Shown: one piece after another, positions 33,963 through 43,566 of the stretch
Layout: each line of letters starts with the position of its first letter
Numbering within the stretch: position 1 is the stretch's first letter
Assembly (NCBI RefSeq): GCF_013149785.1
Contig: NZ_JABEZU010000001.1
Location: 1,054,001-1,118,000, forward strand
Reading direction: 5' to 3'
Origin: Isoptericola halotolerans
Lineage (GTDB): Bacteria > Actinomycetota > Actinomycetes > Actinomycetales > Cellulomonadaceae
DNA: 64,000 nucleotides
Translations under genes and position numbers: made by a program
Notes under the pieces: model-generated
Seen by the model: the letters and a program-made list of their open reading frames with translations, nothing else
Told to the model about the DNA's origin: nothing
The model's database searches: none

Positions 33963-36900
33963 ATGACCGACGACGTCGTCTCGAGCCAGGAGGCTCGCCG
34001 GGCCCTCGAGGAGCTGCCCGTCGAGATGCGGCGAACGGTGCGCAGGCTCCTCGGTGCGTACAGCGCGGAGGACCTCGCGGAACGTGACCCACGGGACGCC
34101 GTCGGCGCGGCCGCGTCGACCTGCCGCTTCGCCGCGCGTCGCCGACCAGGGCAGACGCTCGTGCGGGTCTTCACCCCGACGCTGCGGGAGGACGGCTGGA
34201 CGTCGCGCCGCACCGTCGTCGACGTCTGCACCGACGACGCCCCCTTCCTCGTCGACTCGGTCGACGCGGCGATCGCCCGGCACGGCGGCACGGTCCACGT
34301 GCTGCAGCACCCGGTGCTCGACGTCCGGCGCGACGACGACGGCGAGCTGGTGGAGATCGGTGCGCACGGTGGCCGGCTGGAGTCGTGGATCCATCTGGAG
34401 ATCGACCGCATCACCGCGCAGGAGGAGCGCGACGCCCTCGTCGCCCGGCTGGGGGACGTCGTCGGGGACGTGCACGCCGCCGTCGACGACTGGACGGCGA
34501 TGCGCCGCGCCTGCCTGGAGCTGTGCACCGACCTGCGCCTGCAGCCGCCGGCCACCGTCGACCCGACGACGGTCGCCCCCACGGTGGACTTCCTGACCTG
34601 GCTCGCCGAGGACCACTTCACGTTCCTCGGCTACCGGGAGTACGCGTTGGAGACGGACGACGGCGAAGAGGTGCTGCGTCCGCTGCCGCACACCGGGCTG
34701 GGCATCCTGCGCAGGGCGCGGACCGCCGTCGTGCACCTGCGCCCCGAGGCGCGCCGCACCGCGCGCGAGCCCCGGCTGCTCACGATCACCAAGGCGAACT
34801 CCCGTGCCACGGTGCACCGTGACGTGTACCTCGACTACGTCGGTGTGCGCAGCTTCGACGAGGAGGGCAACGTCACCGGCGAGCGCCGGATCGTCGGGAT
34901 GTTCACGTCGGCGGCCTACGCCTCGTCGGTGCTGACGCTGCCGATCGTCGCCGCGAAGGCACGGGCGGTGCTGGCCGACTCGGGGTACGCGCCGACGTCC
35001 CACTCGGGGAAGGATCTCCTGCAGGTGCTCGAGCAGTACCCGCGCGACGAGCTCTTCCAGGACACCGCCGAGCACCTGGCCCACGTCGCGGGCCAGGTGA
35101 CACGCCTGCGCGAGCGTCGCCGGACACGACTCTTCCTGCGGACCGACGAGTTCGGCCGGTTCGTCTCCGCCCTGGTCTACCTCCCGCGGGACCGGTACAA
35201 CACCACGGTGCGGCTGCGTATCGAGGCGTTGCTGCGGGACGCCTTCGACGCCGAGCGGGTCGAGCACACCACGCGGGTGGACGACTCACCCCTGGCGCAG
35301 CTGCACTTCGTGGTGCGTGTCCCGCGCGACGCCACGATCCCGGACGTGGACGAGGCGGACCTGCAGCGCCGCCTCGAGGCGGCCATCCGGACCTGGTCCG
35401 CCGCGTTGGTCGACGAGCTCCACCGGGTGCACGGCGAGGAGGAGGCCGCCCAGATCCTGGCCCGCTACGGGACGGCCTTCCCCGAGGCCTACAAGGAGCA
35501 GGTCACCCCGGCCGCGGCCGTGGGGGACATCGCCCGGCTCGACGCCCTCACCCCGGACAGCCCCATCGCGGTGCACCTCTACGCACCGGACGACGCCGAC
35601 CCCGCCCTGCGCCGGCTCACCCTCGCGTCCCTGCACGAGCACCGGCTCACCCAGGTGCTGCCCCTGCTGGTGGACCTCGGTGTGGACGTGCTGGACGAGC
35701 GCCCGTACACCGTGCAGCGGGCGGGCGGTCAGACCCGGTACATCTCGGACTTCGGTCTCACCGCACCGGACCCGGCGCTGTGGGACGCCGACGGCGCTGC
35801 CGGGGCCCTGGAGGTCGCCTTCGGCGCGGTGTGGTCGGGTGCCGCGGAGAGCGACGCGCTCAACGCGCTGGTGCTCCGCGCCGGGTTGTCCTGGCGGGAC
35901 ATCGTCATCCTGCGGGCGATCGGACGCTACCTGCGCCAGGCGGGCTCAGCGTTCTCCATGGAGTACATCGACGCCGCCCTCGTCGCCCATCCGGAGCTGG
36001 CGGCCGACCTGGTGCAGCTCTTCGCGGTACGCCTCGACCCGGATCTCGACGACGACCGTGACGCACGGGTGCAGGAGGCGACGGACGCCCTGCTGGCCGA
36101 CCTCGACGGTGTCGCGAGCCTCGACCACGACCGCATCCTGCGGTCCTTCGTCGGCGTCATCGGGGCGGTGTGGCGCACCAACTTCTACGTCCGGGACGAT
36201 GACGGCTCGCCCAGACCGTGGGTGTCGATGAAGCTGGACTGCGCGCGCGTTCCCGACCTGCCCCTGCCTCGACCGATGGCAGAGGTCTGGGTGTACTCGC
36301 CGCGGGTCGAGGGCGTGCACCTCCGGTTCGGCCGGGTGGCCCGCGGGGGACTGCGCTGGAGCGACCGGCGCGAGGACTTCCGCACCGAGGTGCTGGGTCT
36401 CGTCAAGGCGCAGATGGTCAAGAACGCCGTCATCGTACCGACGGGGTCCAAGGGCGGGTTCGTCGCCAAGAACCTGCCCGACGCCGACGACCGCGCCGCC
36501 TGGCTCGCCGAGGGCAAGGCCGCCTACCGCACGTTCATCCGCGGGCTGCTGGACATCACCGACAACCGCCGGGGCACCGAGGTCGTGCCGCCTCCCGGGG
36601 TCGTGCGCCACGACGGCGACGACCCGTACCTGGTCGTCGCCGCGGACAAGGGGACGGCGTCGTTCTCGGACCTCGCGAACGAGATCGCGCAGGAGTACGG
36701 CTTCTGGCTCGACGACGCGTTCGCCTCCGGAGGCTCGGCGGGCTACGACCACAAGGCGATGGGGATCACGGCGCGCGGGGCGTGGGAGTCGGTGAAGCGG
36801 CACTTCCGCGAGCTCGGGCACGACACGCAGACCCAGGACTTCACGGCGGTGGGCGTCGGGGACATGTCCGGCGACGTGTTCGGCAACGGGATGCTGCTCT

Positions 36901-38738
36901 CCGAGCACGTCCGGCTGGTGGCCGCGTTCGACCACCGCCACGTCTTCGTCGATCCCGACCCTGACGCGGCGGCCTCCTTCGCCGAGCGGCGTCGGCTGTT
37001 CGACCTGCCCGGCTCGTCGTGGGACGACTACGACCGCGAGCTGGTCTCCGCCGGGGGCGGTGTGTTCCCGCTGTCCCTGAAGTCCGTCCGTGTCACCCCG
37101 CAGATGGCCGAGGCGCTCGGGATCGGTGCCGACGTCACGGCGCTCACCCCGACCGAGCTGAAGCGAGCGGTGCTGCTCGCGCCGGTCGACCTGCTGTGGA
37201 ACGGGGGTATCGGCACCTACGTCAAGGCCTCCGGCGAGACGGACGCCGAGATCGGGGACCGTGCGAACGACCTCGTCCGTGTGGACGGTGCCGACCTGCG
37301 CGTCCGGGTCGTGGGGGAGGGCGGCAACCTGGGCGTCTCCCAGCGTGGCCGCATCGAGGCCGCCCACGCCGGGGTGCAGATCAACACCGACGCGATCGAC
37401 AACTCGGCCGGCGTCGGCACCTCGGACCACGAGGTGAACATCAAGATCCTGCTCGGGGCGGTGGTGCGCGACGGGCGGCTCGCGCTCGACGAGCGCGACC
37501 GGCTCCTGCAGGAGATGACCGACGAGGTCGCGGCGCAGGTGCTGCGTGACAACTACGAGCAGAACGTGCTGCTCGGCAACTCGCGCGCCAACGCCGCCTC
37601 GATGCTCCCGGTGCACGAGCGCTTCATGGAGTGGCTCGAGGCGCGCGGCGAGCTGGACCGCGAGCTGGAGGTCCTGCCCGACGCCGCGGAGATCGCCCGG
37701 CGGACCGAGCAGGGCCAGGGCCTGACGCGGCCGGAGTTCGCGGTGCTGGTGGCGTACGCGAAGCTCGCGCTGAAGTCGGACCTCACCGAGTCGGACCTCG
37801 CCGACGACCCGTGGTTCGCCAGGACGCTGGCGGGGTACTTTCCGGCAGCGGTCCGGGAGAGGTACTCGGGCGATCTCGCCGACCACCCGCTGCGCCGGCA
37901 GATCGTCGTCAACGCGGTGGTGAACTCCATGGTCAACCGGGGCGGCATCACGTTCGCGTTCCGGGCGACGGACGAGACGGGGGCGCCCACCGCGCAGATC
38001 GCCCGGGCGTTCGTCGCGGCCCGCGAGGTGATGGACCTGAGCGGTTTCGTCGCGGCGGTCGAGGCGACGGACAACGTGGTGGGCACGACGGTGCAGACCG
38101 AGCTGTACCTCGAGTTCCGACGACTGCTCGACCGCGCGGCCCGGTGGTTCGTCCAGCACCGTCCCGACCGCATCGACGTGGGCGAGGAGATCGACACGTT
38201 CGCCGCGCCGGTGCGCTCCTGCGCCGGCCGTCTGGCCGAGCTGTTCCAGGGTGAGGACGCCGTCTGGTACGCGGAGCGGGTCGCCGAGCTGGAGGCCGCC
38301 GGGTGCGGGCCCGAGCTCGCGCGGCGCGGTGCGGGCCTCCTGGCGTCGCTGCCGCTGCTCGACGTCGTCGAGCTGGCGGCGACCCGCGACCTGGACCTCG
38401 ACGAGGTCGCCGGGACGTACTTCGCCCTCTCGGCACGCGCCGGCGTCGGCGACCTGCTCAGCCGGGTGTCGGACCTGCCGCAGGACGACCGCTGGGACTC
38501 GATGGCCCGGTCCGCGCTGCGGGACGACCTGTACGCGGCGATGGTGGCGCTGACCGCGTCGGTGATCGACGGCTCGGAGCCGTGGGCTCCCGCGGACCGG
38601 ATCGAGGCGTGGCTCGCCGACGGCGGCGCGCCCGCCCGGCGCGCGATGGAGGCGCTGGCCACCGTGCACGCCGTCGAACGGCCGGGCATCGCCACGCTCT
38701 CGGTGGCGCTGCGCCAGCTGCGCTCGCTCGCGGGGTGA
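33963..38738 (+). CDS. NAD-specific glutamate dehydrogenase, large (about 180 kDa) type
   Basis: A 1591-residue enzyme deaminating glutamate to 2-oxoglutarate with NAD. The long N-terminal regulatory half contains ACT-like segments, the catalytic GDH domain lies at about 730-1230 with RGGLRWSDRREDFRTEV and the substrate lysine in PTGSKGGFV near 827, and a C-terminal helical domain follows. Size matches Rv2476c and Streptomyces L_180 enzymes. It stands alone downstream of ramB; with the glyoxylate operon it feeds the TCA cycle from amino acids. Confidence 0.94.
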   Translation: MTDDVVSSQEARRALEELPVEMRRTVRRLLGAYSAEDLAERDPRDAVGAAASTCRFAARRRPGQTLVRVFTPTLREDGWTSRRTVVDVCTDDAPFLVDSVDAAIARHGGTVHVLQHPVLDVRRDDDGELVEIGAHGGRLESWIHLEIDRITAQEERDALVARLGDVVGDVHAAVDDWTAMRRACLELCTDLRLQPPATVDPTTVAPTVDFLTWLAEDHFTFLGYREYALETDDGEEVLRPLPHTGLGILRRARTAVVHLRPEARRTAREPRLLTITKANSRATVHRDVYLDYVGVRSFDEEGNVTGERRIVGMFTSAAYASSVLTLPIVAAKARAVLADSGYAPTSHSGKDLLQVLEQYPRDELFQDTAEHLAHVAGQVTRLRERRRTRLFLRTDEFGRFVSALVYLPRDRYNTTVRLRIEALLRDAFDAERVEHTTRVDDSPLAQLHFVVRVPRDATIPDVDEADLQRRLEAAIRTWSAALVDELHRVHGEEEAAQILARYGTAFPEAYKEQVTPAAAVGDIARLDALTPDSPIAVHLYAPDDADPALRRLTLASLHEHRLTQVLPLLVDLGVDVLDERPYTVQRAGGQTRYISDFGLTAPDPALWDADGAAGALEVAFGAVWSGAAESDALNALVLRAGLSWRDIVILRAIGRYLRQAGSAFSMEYIDAALVAHPELAADLVQLFAVRLDPDLDDDRDARVQEATDALLADLDGVASLDHDRILRSFVGVIGAVWRTNFYVRDDDGSPRPWVSMKLDCARVPDLPLPRPMAEVWVYSPRVEGVHLRFGRVARGGLRWSDRREDFRTEVLGLVKAQMVKNAVIVPTGSKGGFVAKNLPDADDRAAWLAEGKAAYRTFIRGLLDITDNRRGTEVVPPPGVVRHDGDDPYLVVAADKGTASFSDLANEIAQEYGFWLDDAFASGGSAGYDHKAMGITARGAWESVKRHFRELGHDTQTQDFTAVGVGDMSGDVFGNGMLLSEHVRLVAAFDHRHVFVDPDPDAAASFAERRRLFDLPGSSWDDYDRELVSAGGGVFPLSLKSVRVTPQMAEALGIGADVTALTPTELKRAVLLAPVDLLWNGGIGTYVKASGETDAEIGDRANDLVRVDGADLRVRVVGEGGNLGVSQRGRIEAAHAGVQINTDAIDNSAGVGTSDHEVNIKILLGAVVRDGRLALDERDRLLQEMTDEVAAQVLRDNYEQNVLLGNSRANAASMLPVHERFMEWLEARGELDRELEVLPDAAEIARRTEQGQGLTRPEFAVLVAYAKLALKSDLTESDLADDPWFARTLAGYFPAAVRERYSGDLADHPLRRQIVVNAVVNSMVNRGGITFAFRATDETGAPTAQIARAFVAAREVMDLSGFVAAVEATDNVVGTTVQTELYLEFRRLLDRAARWFVQHRPDRIDVGEEIDTFAAPVRSCAGRLAELFQGEDAVWYAERVAELEAAGCGPELARRGAGLLASLPLLDVVELAATRDLDLDEVAGTYFALSARAGVGDLLSRVSDLPQDDRWDSMARSALRDDLYAAMVALTASVIDGSEPWAPADRIEAWLADGGAPARRAMEALATVHAVERPGIATLSVALRQLRSLAG

Positions 38739-38770
38739 CCTGGCGGCGGGTGCGGCGGGTGCGGCGGCGC

Positions 38771-39991
38771 TCAGGCCTCGAGCAGCAGCGCCTCGCCCTG
38801 ACCCCCGCCACCGCACAGGGCGACGGCGGCCCGGGCGCCGTCCTGTCCCTCGGCCCGACGGCGGGCGAGCTCGTGGGTGGCATGGACGGCCAGGCGCGCC
38901 CCGGACGCGCCGATCGGGTGGCCGAGCGAGATGCCGCCCCCGTGGGGGTTGACGACCTGCGGGTCCAGACCCAGTGCCCGCCCGGAGACGACGGACACGA
39001 CGGCGAACGCCTCGTTGATCTCGACGTGGTCCAGGTCGTCGGCCGACCACCCTTCGCGGGCCAGCGCCGCGTTGATCGCGTTCGCCGGCTGGGAGTGCAG
39101 GGAGGTGTCCGGGCCGGCGACCTGGCCGGCGGAGCGCACCGTGGCGAGCGCCGGCACACCGGCCGCCTCCGCCCGCGCCCTCGTGGTGAGGACGAGCGCC
39201 GCCGCGCCGTCGGAGATCTGCGAGGAGTTGCCGGCGGTCAGCGTGCCGTCGCCGGCGAAGGCCGGTCGCAGCCGGGCCAGGCCCTCGGCGGTGGTGTCGG
39301 GACGTACGCCCTCGTCGGAGGAGACGACGACGGGGTCACCCCGGCGCTGCGGCACCTCGACCGGTGCGATCTCCGCGGTGAACAGACCGTCCTTGGCGGC
39401 GCGGGCGGCGCGCTGGTGCGAGGCCGCGGCGGCGGCGTCCTGCTCCTCGCGGGAGACGAACACCTCGTCGCGGTTGTGCTCCTCGGTGCTCAGGCCCATC
39501 GCCTGCCCGTCGAAGGCGTCGGTGAGGCCGTCGCGGGCCACGGCGTCGAGCAGCGTGGCATCGCCGTACCGGAAGCCCGCACGGGCGCCGGGCAGCAGGT
39601 GAGGGGCGTTGGTCATCGACTCCTGGCCGCCGACCAGCACCACGGAGGCCTCGCCGGTGCGCAGCAGGCGGGCCCCGTCGACGACGGCGGTGAGCCCGGA
39701 CAGGCAGACCTTGTTGACGGTCACGGCGGGCACGTCCATCGCGACTCCGGCGGCCACGGCCGTCTGCCGGGCCGGGTTCTGCCCGGCACCCGCCTGCAGC
39801 ACCTGGCCGAGGATCACCGCGTCGAGGTCCGCGGCGAGGTCCGCTGCCGCGTCCAGGGCGTGGCGGGCGGCCACGGCGCCGAGCTGGACCGCGGACAGCG
39901 AGGCGAGCGCCCCGGCGAGACGTCCCTGGGGTGTGCGCGAGGCGGAGACGACGACGACGTCGTCGGGCCGCGGGGTGGTCGTGCCGGTCAT
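38771..39991 (-). CDS. atoB: Acetyl-CoA acetyltransferase (thiolase)
   Basis: A 406-residue thiolase. The acyl-accepting Cys is in VNKVCLSGL (about 95), the middle signature is QESMTNAPH, and the C-terminal [23 protein letters not shown] and [10 protein letters not shown] carry the catalytic His and Cys. It fits the biosynthetic/acetoacetyl-CoA type. Its ATG overlaps the stop of the CoA-transferase gene by 4 nt (ATGA), so acetoacetate would be activated and then cleaved to acetyl-CoA. Confidence 0.92.
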   Translation of the reverse strand: MTGTTTPRPDDVVVVSASRTPQGRLAGALASLSAVQLGAVAARHALDAAADLAADLDAVILGQVLQAGAGQNPARQTAVAAGVAMDVPAVTVNKVCLSGLTAVVDGARLLRTGEASVVLVGGQESMTNAPHLLPGARAGFRYGDATLLDAVARDGLTDAFDGQAMGLSTEEHNRDEVFVSREEQDAAAAASHQRAARAAKDGLFTAEIAPVEVPQRRGDPVVVSSDEGVRPDTTAEGLARLRPAFAGDGTLTAGNSSQISDGAAALVLTTRARAEAAGVPALATVRSAGQVAGPDTSLHSQPANAINAALAREGWSADDLDHVEINEAFAVVSVVSGRALGLDPQVVNPHGGGISLGHPIGASGARLAVHATHELARRRAEGQDGARAAVALCGGGGQGEALLLEA

Positions 39992-41508
39992 GTCTGGGCC
40001 TCTCGTGAGGGGTCGAGGTCGAGGTCGAGGAGGAGCGGGGCGGCCGTGGCGGCGACGACCTCGTCGACCGTCACGCCGGGGGCGAGCTCGCGCAGGACCA
40101 GGCCGTCGTCGGTCACGTCGATCACGGCGAGGTCGGTGATGATGCGGTCGACGACGCCGCGTCCGGTGAGCGGCAGCGTGCACTCGGGCAGGATCTTGGG
40201 CGAGCCGTCGCGTGCGGTGTGGTCCATGAGCACGACGAGGCGCCGGGCGCCGTTGACGAGGTCCATCGCCCCGCCCGGTCCCTTGACCATCTTGCCGGGG
40301 ATCATCCAGTTGGCGAGGTCGCCGGTGGCCGAGACCTGCATCGCCCCGAGGATCGCGGCGTCGATCTTGCCGCCGCGGATCATCCCGAAGCTGGTGGCGG
40401 CGTCGAACACCGAGGCCCCGGGCAGCAGCGTCACCGTCTCCTTGCCGGCGTTGATGAGGTCCGGGTCCACCTCGTCCTCGGTGGGGTAGGGGCCCACCCC
40501 GAGCAGGCCGTTCTCGGACTGCAGCACGAGGTGGCGGCCCGGCGGGACGTGGTTGGGCACGAGGGTCGGCATGCCGATGCCGAGGTTGACCGACGAGCCG
40601 TCGGCCAGCTCGGCGGCGGCGCGGGCGGCCATCTGGTCGCGGGTGCGGCCGTGCCGTGCGGGGTCCGTGCCGGTGTCGGCGCCGTCTGCCGGCCGGGTGC
40701 TCGGCGACGACCCGGCGGGACGTGTGGTGCGCTTCTCGATCCGCTTCTCGATCGCCGACCCGACCGGCACCACCCGGTGCACGTAGACGCCCGGCAGGTG
40801 GATCTCGTCCGGGTCGAGCTCGCCCGGCTCGACCAGCTGCTCCACCTGCGCCACGCACACGCGCCCGGCCATCGCGGCCTGCGGCGCGAAGTTGCGGGCC
40901 GACCGGTGGAAGACGAGGTTGCCGTGCCGGTCGCCCTTCGCGGCGTGCACGAGGGCGAAGTCGGTGCTGATCGCCTCCTCCAGGACGTACTCCGACTCGG
41001 TCCCGTCCGGCGCAGCCGGGTCCGTGAAGGTCCGGACGTCCTTCGGCGGGGACGCGACCACGACCCCGCCGTCGGCGTCGTAGCGCTGCGGCAGACCGCC
41101 GTCGGCCACCTGGGTGCCGATCCCGGCCCGCGTGTAGAACGCGGCGATGCCCGACCCCCCGGCACGCAGCTTCTCGGCGAGCGTGCCCTGGGGCGTGAGC
41201 TCCAGCTGGAGCTCACCGGACAGGTACCGGCGGGCGAACTCCTTGTTCTCGCCGACGTAGGACGCGGTGATGCGGCGGATGCGGTCGGCGGCGAGCAGGA
41301 CGCCCAGGCCCCAGTCGTCGACGCCGCAGTTGTTGCTGACCACCCACAGGTCGCGGGTGCCCCGGTCGCGCAGCGCCTCGATGAGGGCGATCGGGTTGCC
41401 GCAGAGGCCGAAGCCGCCGACGGCGACGCTCGCGCCGTCGGGGACGTCGGCGACGGCGTCCGCCGCGGATCGGACGACCTTGTCGATCCCGGTACCGGTG
41501 CTGGTCAT
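39988..41508 (-). CDS. Fused succinyl-CoA:3-oxoacid CoA-transferase (A+B subunits)
   Basis: A 506-residue protein joining the two SCOT subunits that most bacteria encode separately. Residues 1-250 are the A part ([19 protein letters not shown], then [21 protein letters not shown]), a low-complexity linker runs about 258-290, and the B part follows ([14 protein letters not shown]) with the catalytic Glu in [12 protein letters not shown] near 330. It transfers CoA from succinyl-CoA to acetoacetate or 3-oxoadipate. ATG 41508 has GGAGGG upstream. It is coupled to the thiolase gene. Confidence 0.92.
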   Translation of the reverse strand: MTSTGTGIDKVVRSAADAVADVPDGASVAVGGFGLCGNPIALIEALRDRGTRDLWVVSNNCGVDDWGLGVLLAADRIRRITASYVGENKEFARRYLSGELQLELTPQGTLAEKLRAGGSGIAAFYTRAGIGTQVADGGLPQRYDADGGVVVASPPKDVRTFTDPAAPDGTESEYVLEEAISTDFALVHAAKGDRHGNLVFHRSARNFAPQAAMAGRVCVAQVEQLVEPGELDPDEIHLPGVYVHRVVPVGSAIEKRIEKRTTRPAGSSPSTRPADGADTGTDPARHGRTRDQMAARAAAELADGSSVNLGIGMPTLVPNHVPPGRHLVLQSENGLLGVGPYPTEDEVDPDLINAGKETVTLLPGASVFDAATSFGMIRGGKIDAAILGAMQVSATGDLANWMIPGKMVKGPGGAMDLVNGARRLVVLMDHTARDGSPKILPECTLPLTGRGVVDRIITDLAVIDVTDDGLVLRELAPGVTVDEVVAATAAPLLLDLDLDPSREAQT

Positions 41509-41648
41509 GCGGGTCCCTCCGTGGTGCGGCACGGCGCGGCGTCGTCGCCGAGGTGTCTCGTGCGCGTCCTTCCTCGATGGTCGCAGTGCGCAGATGGGCA
41601 CGCAACGCACACCTCGGCACAGCACGCGTGCGTGGATGCAGATGCCCG

Positions 41649-41654
41649 TACCGT
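41649..41654 (+). promoter_or_regulatory. Putative -10 of leaderless LysR mRNA
   Basis: TACCGT followed by 7 nt and the ATG at 41662, with no Shine-Dalgarno. Confidence 0.45.
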
Positions 41655-41661
41655 GTGAGGC

Positions 41662-42579
41662 ATGCGGTCGCACCCCGTCTCGCCGGACCATCTGCTCTGC
41701 CTGCTCGCCGTGGCGCGCACCGGCCGGTTCACCCTGGCGGCCGACAGCCTCGGGGTGAACCACACGACGGTCTCGCGGACCGTCGCCGCCCTGGAACGGG
41801 CCCTCGGTGGGCGGGTGCTCGTCCGGGGGACGGACGGGTGGGAGCTCACCGCGCTGGGGGAGAGGGCAGCACGCGCGGCGGAACGCGTGGCGGAGGCCGT
41901 CGACGCGCTGGACGGGGACGACGACGACCCCGTCGCGGGGGTCGTGCGGATGACGGCCACGGACGCCTTCAGCGCCCTGGTGGTACCGCCCGCCGTGGCC
42001 GCCCTGCGCGAGCACCACCCGGCGCTCTCCGTGGAGGTCGAGACGGTCACCCGGCGACCGGCGCAGCACCGGTCAGGCGTGGACGTGGAGGTGGTCGTCG
42101 GCACGGTCGCCGCGACGCGGGCGAAGGTCGTGCCGCTCGGCGAGTTCGCGCTCGGCATGTACGCCGCACGCCGCTACCTCGCGCGGCACGGCACACCGAC
42201 GTCGGTGCCCGAGCTCGCGCGGCACGGGCTGGTGCACTTCATCGACTCCATGCTCCAGGTGGACGACCTGGACGCGCCGCGCCGGCTGGTCCCCGGCATG
42301 GTCGACGTGCTGACGTCGACCAACGTGTTCGTCCACGTCGAGGCCACACGGGCAGGCGTGGGCCTGGGGTTCCTGCCGTGCCTGGTGGCGGACCGGCACG
42401 ACGACCTGGTCAGGGTGTGCCCCGACGAGGTGCGCACCACGCTGAGCTACCACGCCCTCGTCCACCCCGAGTCCTGGCGCCGTCCTGCCGTGGCTGCCGT
42501 CGTCGAGGTGCTGGTCGCCGAGGTGCGCCGGCAGCAGCCCGCGCTCCTGGGCCTGCGGGGCGCACGAGGGTCGCGGTGA
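41662..42579 (+). CDS. LysR-family transcriptional regulator
   Basis: A 305-residue LysR regulator. The winged HTH is at about 8-66 ([35 protein letters not shown] with the usual L-L-A-V lead), and the effector domain follows from about 95. It is divergent from the SCOT-thiolase operon with 153 bp between the starts, so it probably controls that operon in response to a ketoacid or related signal. The ATG seems to be leaderless. Confidence 0.88.
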   Translation: MRSHPVSPDHLLCLLAVARTGRFTLAADSLGVNHTTVSRTVAALERALGGRVLVRGTDGWELTALGERAARAAERVAEAVDALDGDDDDPVAGVVRMTATDAFSALVVPPAVAALREHHPALSVEVETVTRRPAQHRSGVDVEVVVGTVAATRAKVVPLGEFALGMYAARRYLARHGTPTSVPELARHGLVHFIDSMLQVDDLDAPRRLVPGMVDVLTSTNVFVHVEATRAGVGLGFLPCLVADRHDDLVRVCPDEVRTTLSYHALVHPESWRRPAVAAVVEVLVAEVRRQQPALLGLRGARGSR

Positions 42580-42599
42580 GCGGGCGGGCCGGAGAGCTC

Positions 42600-42959
42600 T
42601 CAGGCCCGCGGCTCGGCGTCGGCGGTGTCTGCTGCGTCCTCGGCGAGCTGGTCCGGCGAGGTCCCCTCGACCAGCGGTGAACCGACGAGGTAGCCGGAAC
42701 GGGCCAAGGCCATTCCTCCCACCGCCGACGTCGCCAGCTGCAGCACGACGGCGATCGCGGCCTTCACCACGTTCTCCGGGCCGGGCAGCAGGAGCACGGC
42801 GCCGACGATGATCTGCATCAGGCCGAACCCGGCCGCCGTCGAGATCGCCGAGATGCGCGTGTAGACGTCCGGCAGCTTGATCACGCCCAGCCCGGCGGTG
42901 GCGAACACCAGGGCCCCGAGGACGATGAGCACCTGGCCCACGATCTCCAGCACGGTCAT
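42600..42959 (-). CDS. mnhG: Mrp Na+/H+ antiporter subunit G
   Basis: A 119-residue membrane protein with three helices and the MnhG core GLGVIKLPDVYTRISAIS near 25-42. It ends in a hydrophilic, acidic tail. Last gene of the Mrp operon; its start overlaps the mnhF stop by 4 nt. Confidence 0.9.
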   Translation of the reverse strand: MTVLEIVGQVLIVLGALVFATAGLGVIKLPDVYTRISAISTAAGFGLMQIIVGAVLLLPGPENVVKAAIAVVLQLATSAVGGMALARSGYLVGSPLVEGTSPDQLAEDAADTADAEPRA

Positions 42960-43213
42960 CTTCTCCCTCTCGTCAGGGCACGGGCGAGCGACACCGCGGA
43001 CAGGAAACCGATGAGCGAGGCCACGAGCACCAGGTCGAACGTGCCCGTCGCCCCGGACCCCACCCCCGCCAGGGCGATGAGCGCGATCACGGCGAAGAAC
43101 AGCAGGTCGGCGGCCACCGTCCGGTTCGTGTCGTCGGGGCCGACCACGATGCGCCAGGTCGCGGCCAGCAGGGAGGCGACGATCAGCGCGGCGGCGATCC
43201 ACAGGGCGATCAT
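42956..43213 (-). CDS. mnhF: Mrp Na+/H+ antiporter subunit F
   Basis: An 85-residue protein with three hydrophobic helices and the conserved RIVVGPDDTNRTVAADLL segment at 21-38, which includes the Asp-Arg pair of MnhF. Its start overlaps the end of mnhE by 4 nt. It is part of the hetero-oligomeric antiporter complex. Confidence 0.9.
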   Translation of the reverse strand: MIALWIAAALIVASLLAATWRIVVGPDDTNRTVAADLLFFAVIALIALAGVGSGATGTFDLVLVASLIGFLSAVSLARALTRGRR

Positions 43214-43566
43214 GCGGCGGCCTCCCGTCGGGTGGCGGTGAACAGGTGGTCCTCGATGTGACGCACCGACGCCGCCAGCCCGTCCGGGGTCCGGTCGTAC
43301 ATGCTGTGCACGTAGAGGATGCGCGTGCCCGAGGGTTCGTCCCGCGTGCCCAGCGTCAGGGTGCCGGGCGTCAGGGTGATCGCCGTGGCGAGCAACGTCA
43401 GCTCCGCGTCGGACCGGCAGCGCGACTCGAAGCGGGCGATCAGCGGTCGCGAGTTCTGGCCGGGCGTGACGGTGTCCCAGATGACCGTCATGTTCGACCT
43501 GATCACCAGGGCCAGGAACCAGACGGCGAACCAGACCCAGCGCAGGGGCCACGTCAACCAGCTCAT
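43210..43566 (-). CDS. mnhE: Mrp Na+/H+ antiporter subunit E
   Basis: A 118-residue MnhE subunit; only one clear transmembrane helix at 7-23, then the family pattern LLATAITLTPGTLTL and ILYVHSMYDR. It is shorter than the typical 160-residue MnhE, lacking one N-terminal helix. The start overlaps the mnhD stop by 4 nt. Confidence 0.87.
   Translation of the reverse strand: MSWLTWPLRWVWFAVWFLALVIRSNMTVIWDTVTPGQNSRPLIARFESRCRSDAELTLLATAITLTPGTLTLGTRDEPSGTRILYVHSMYDRTPDGLAASVRHIEDHLFTATRREAAA

Noticed and set aside
35946-39050. 1034-codon minus-strand frame opposite the glutamate dehydrogenase gene
   Set aside because: Composition is Arg/Val/His/Gln-rich without domains, and it is fully antisense to a clear enzyme gene.
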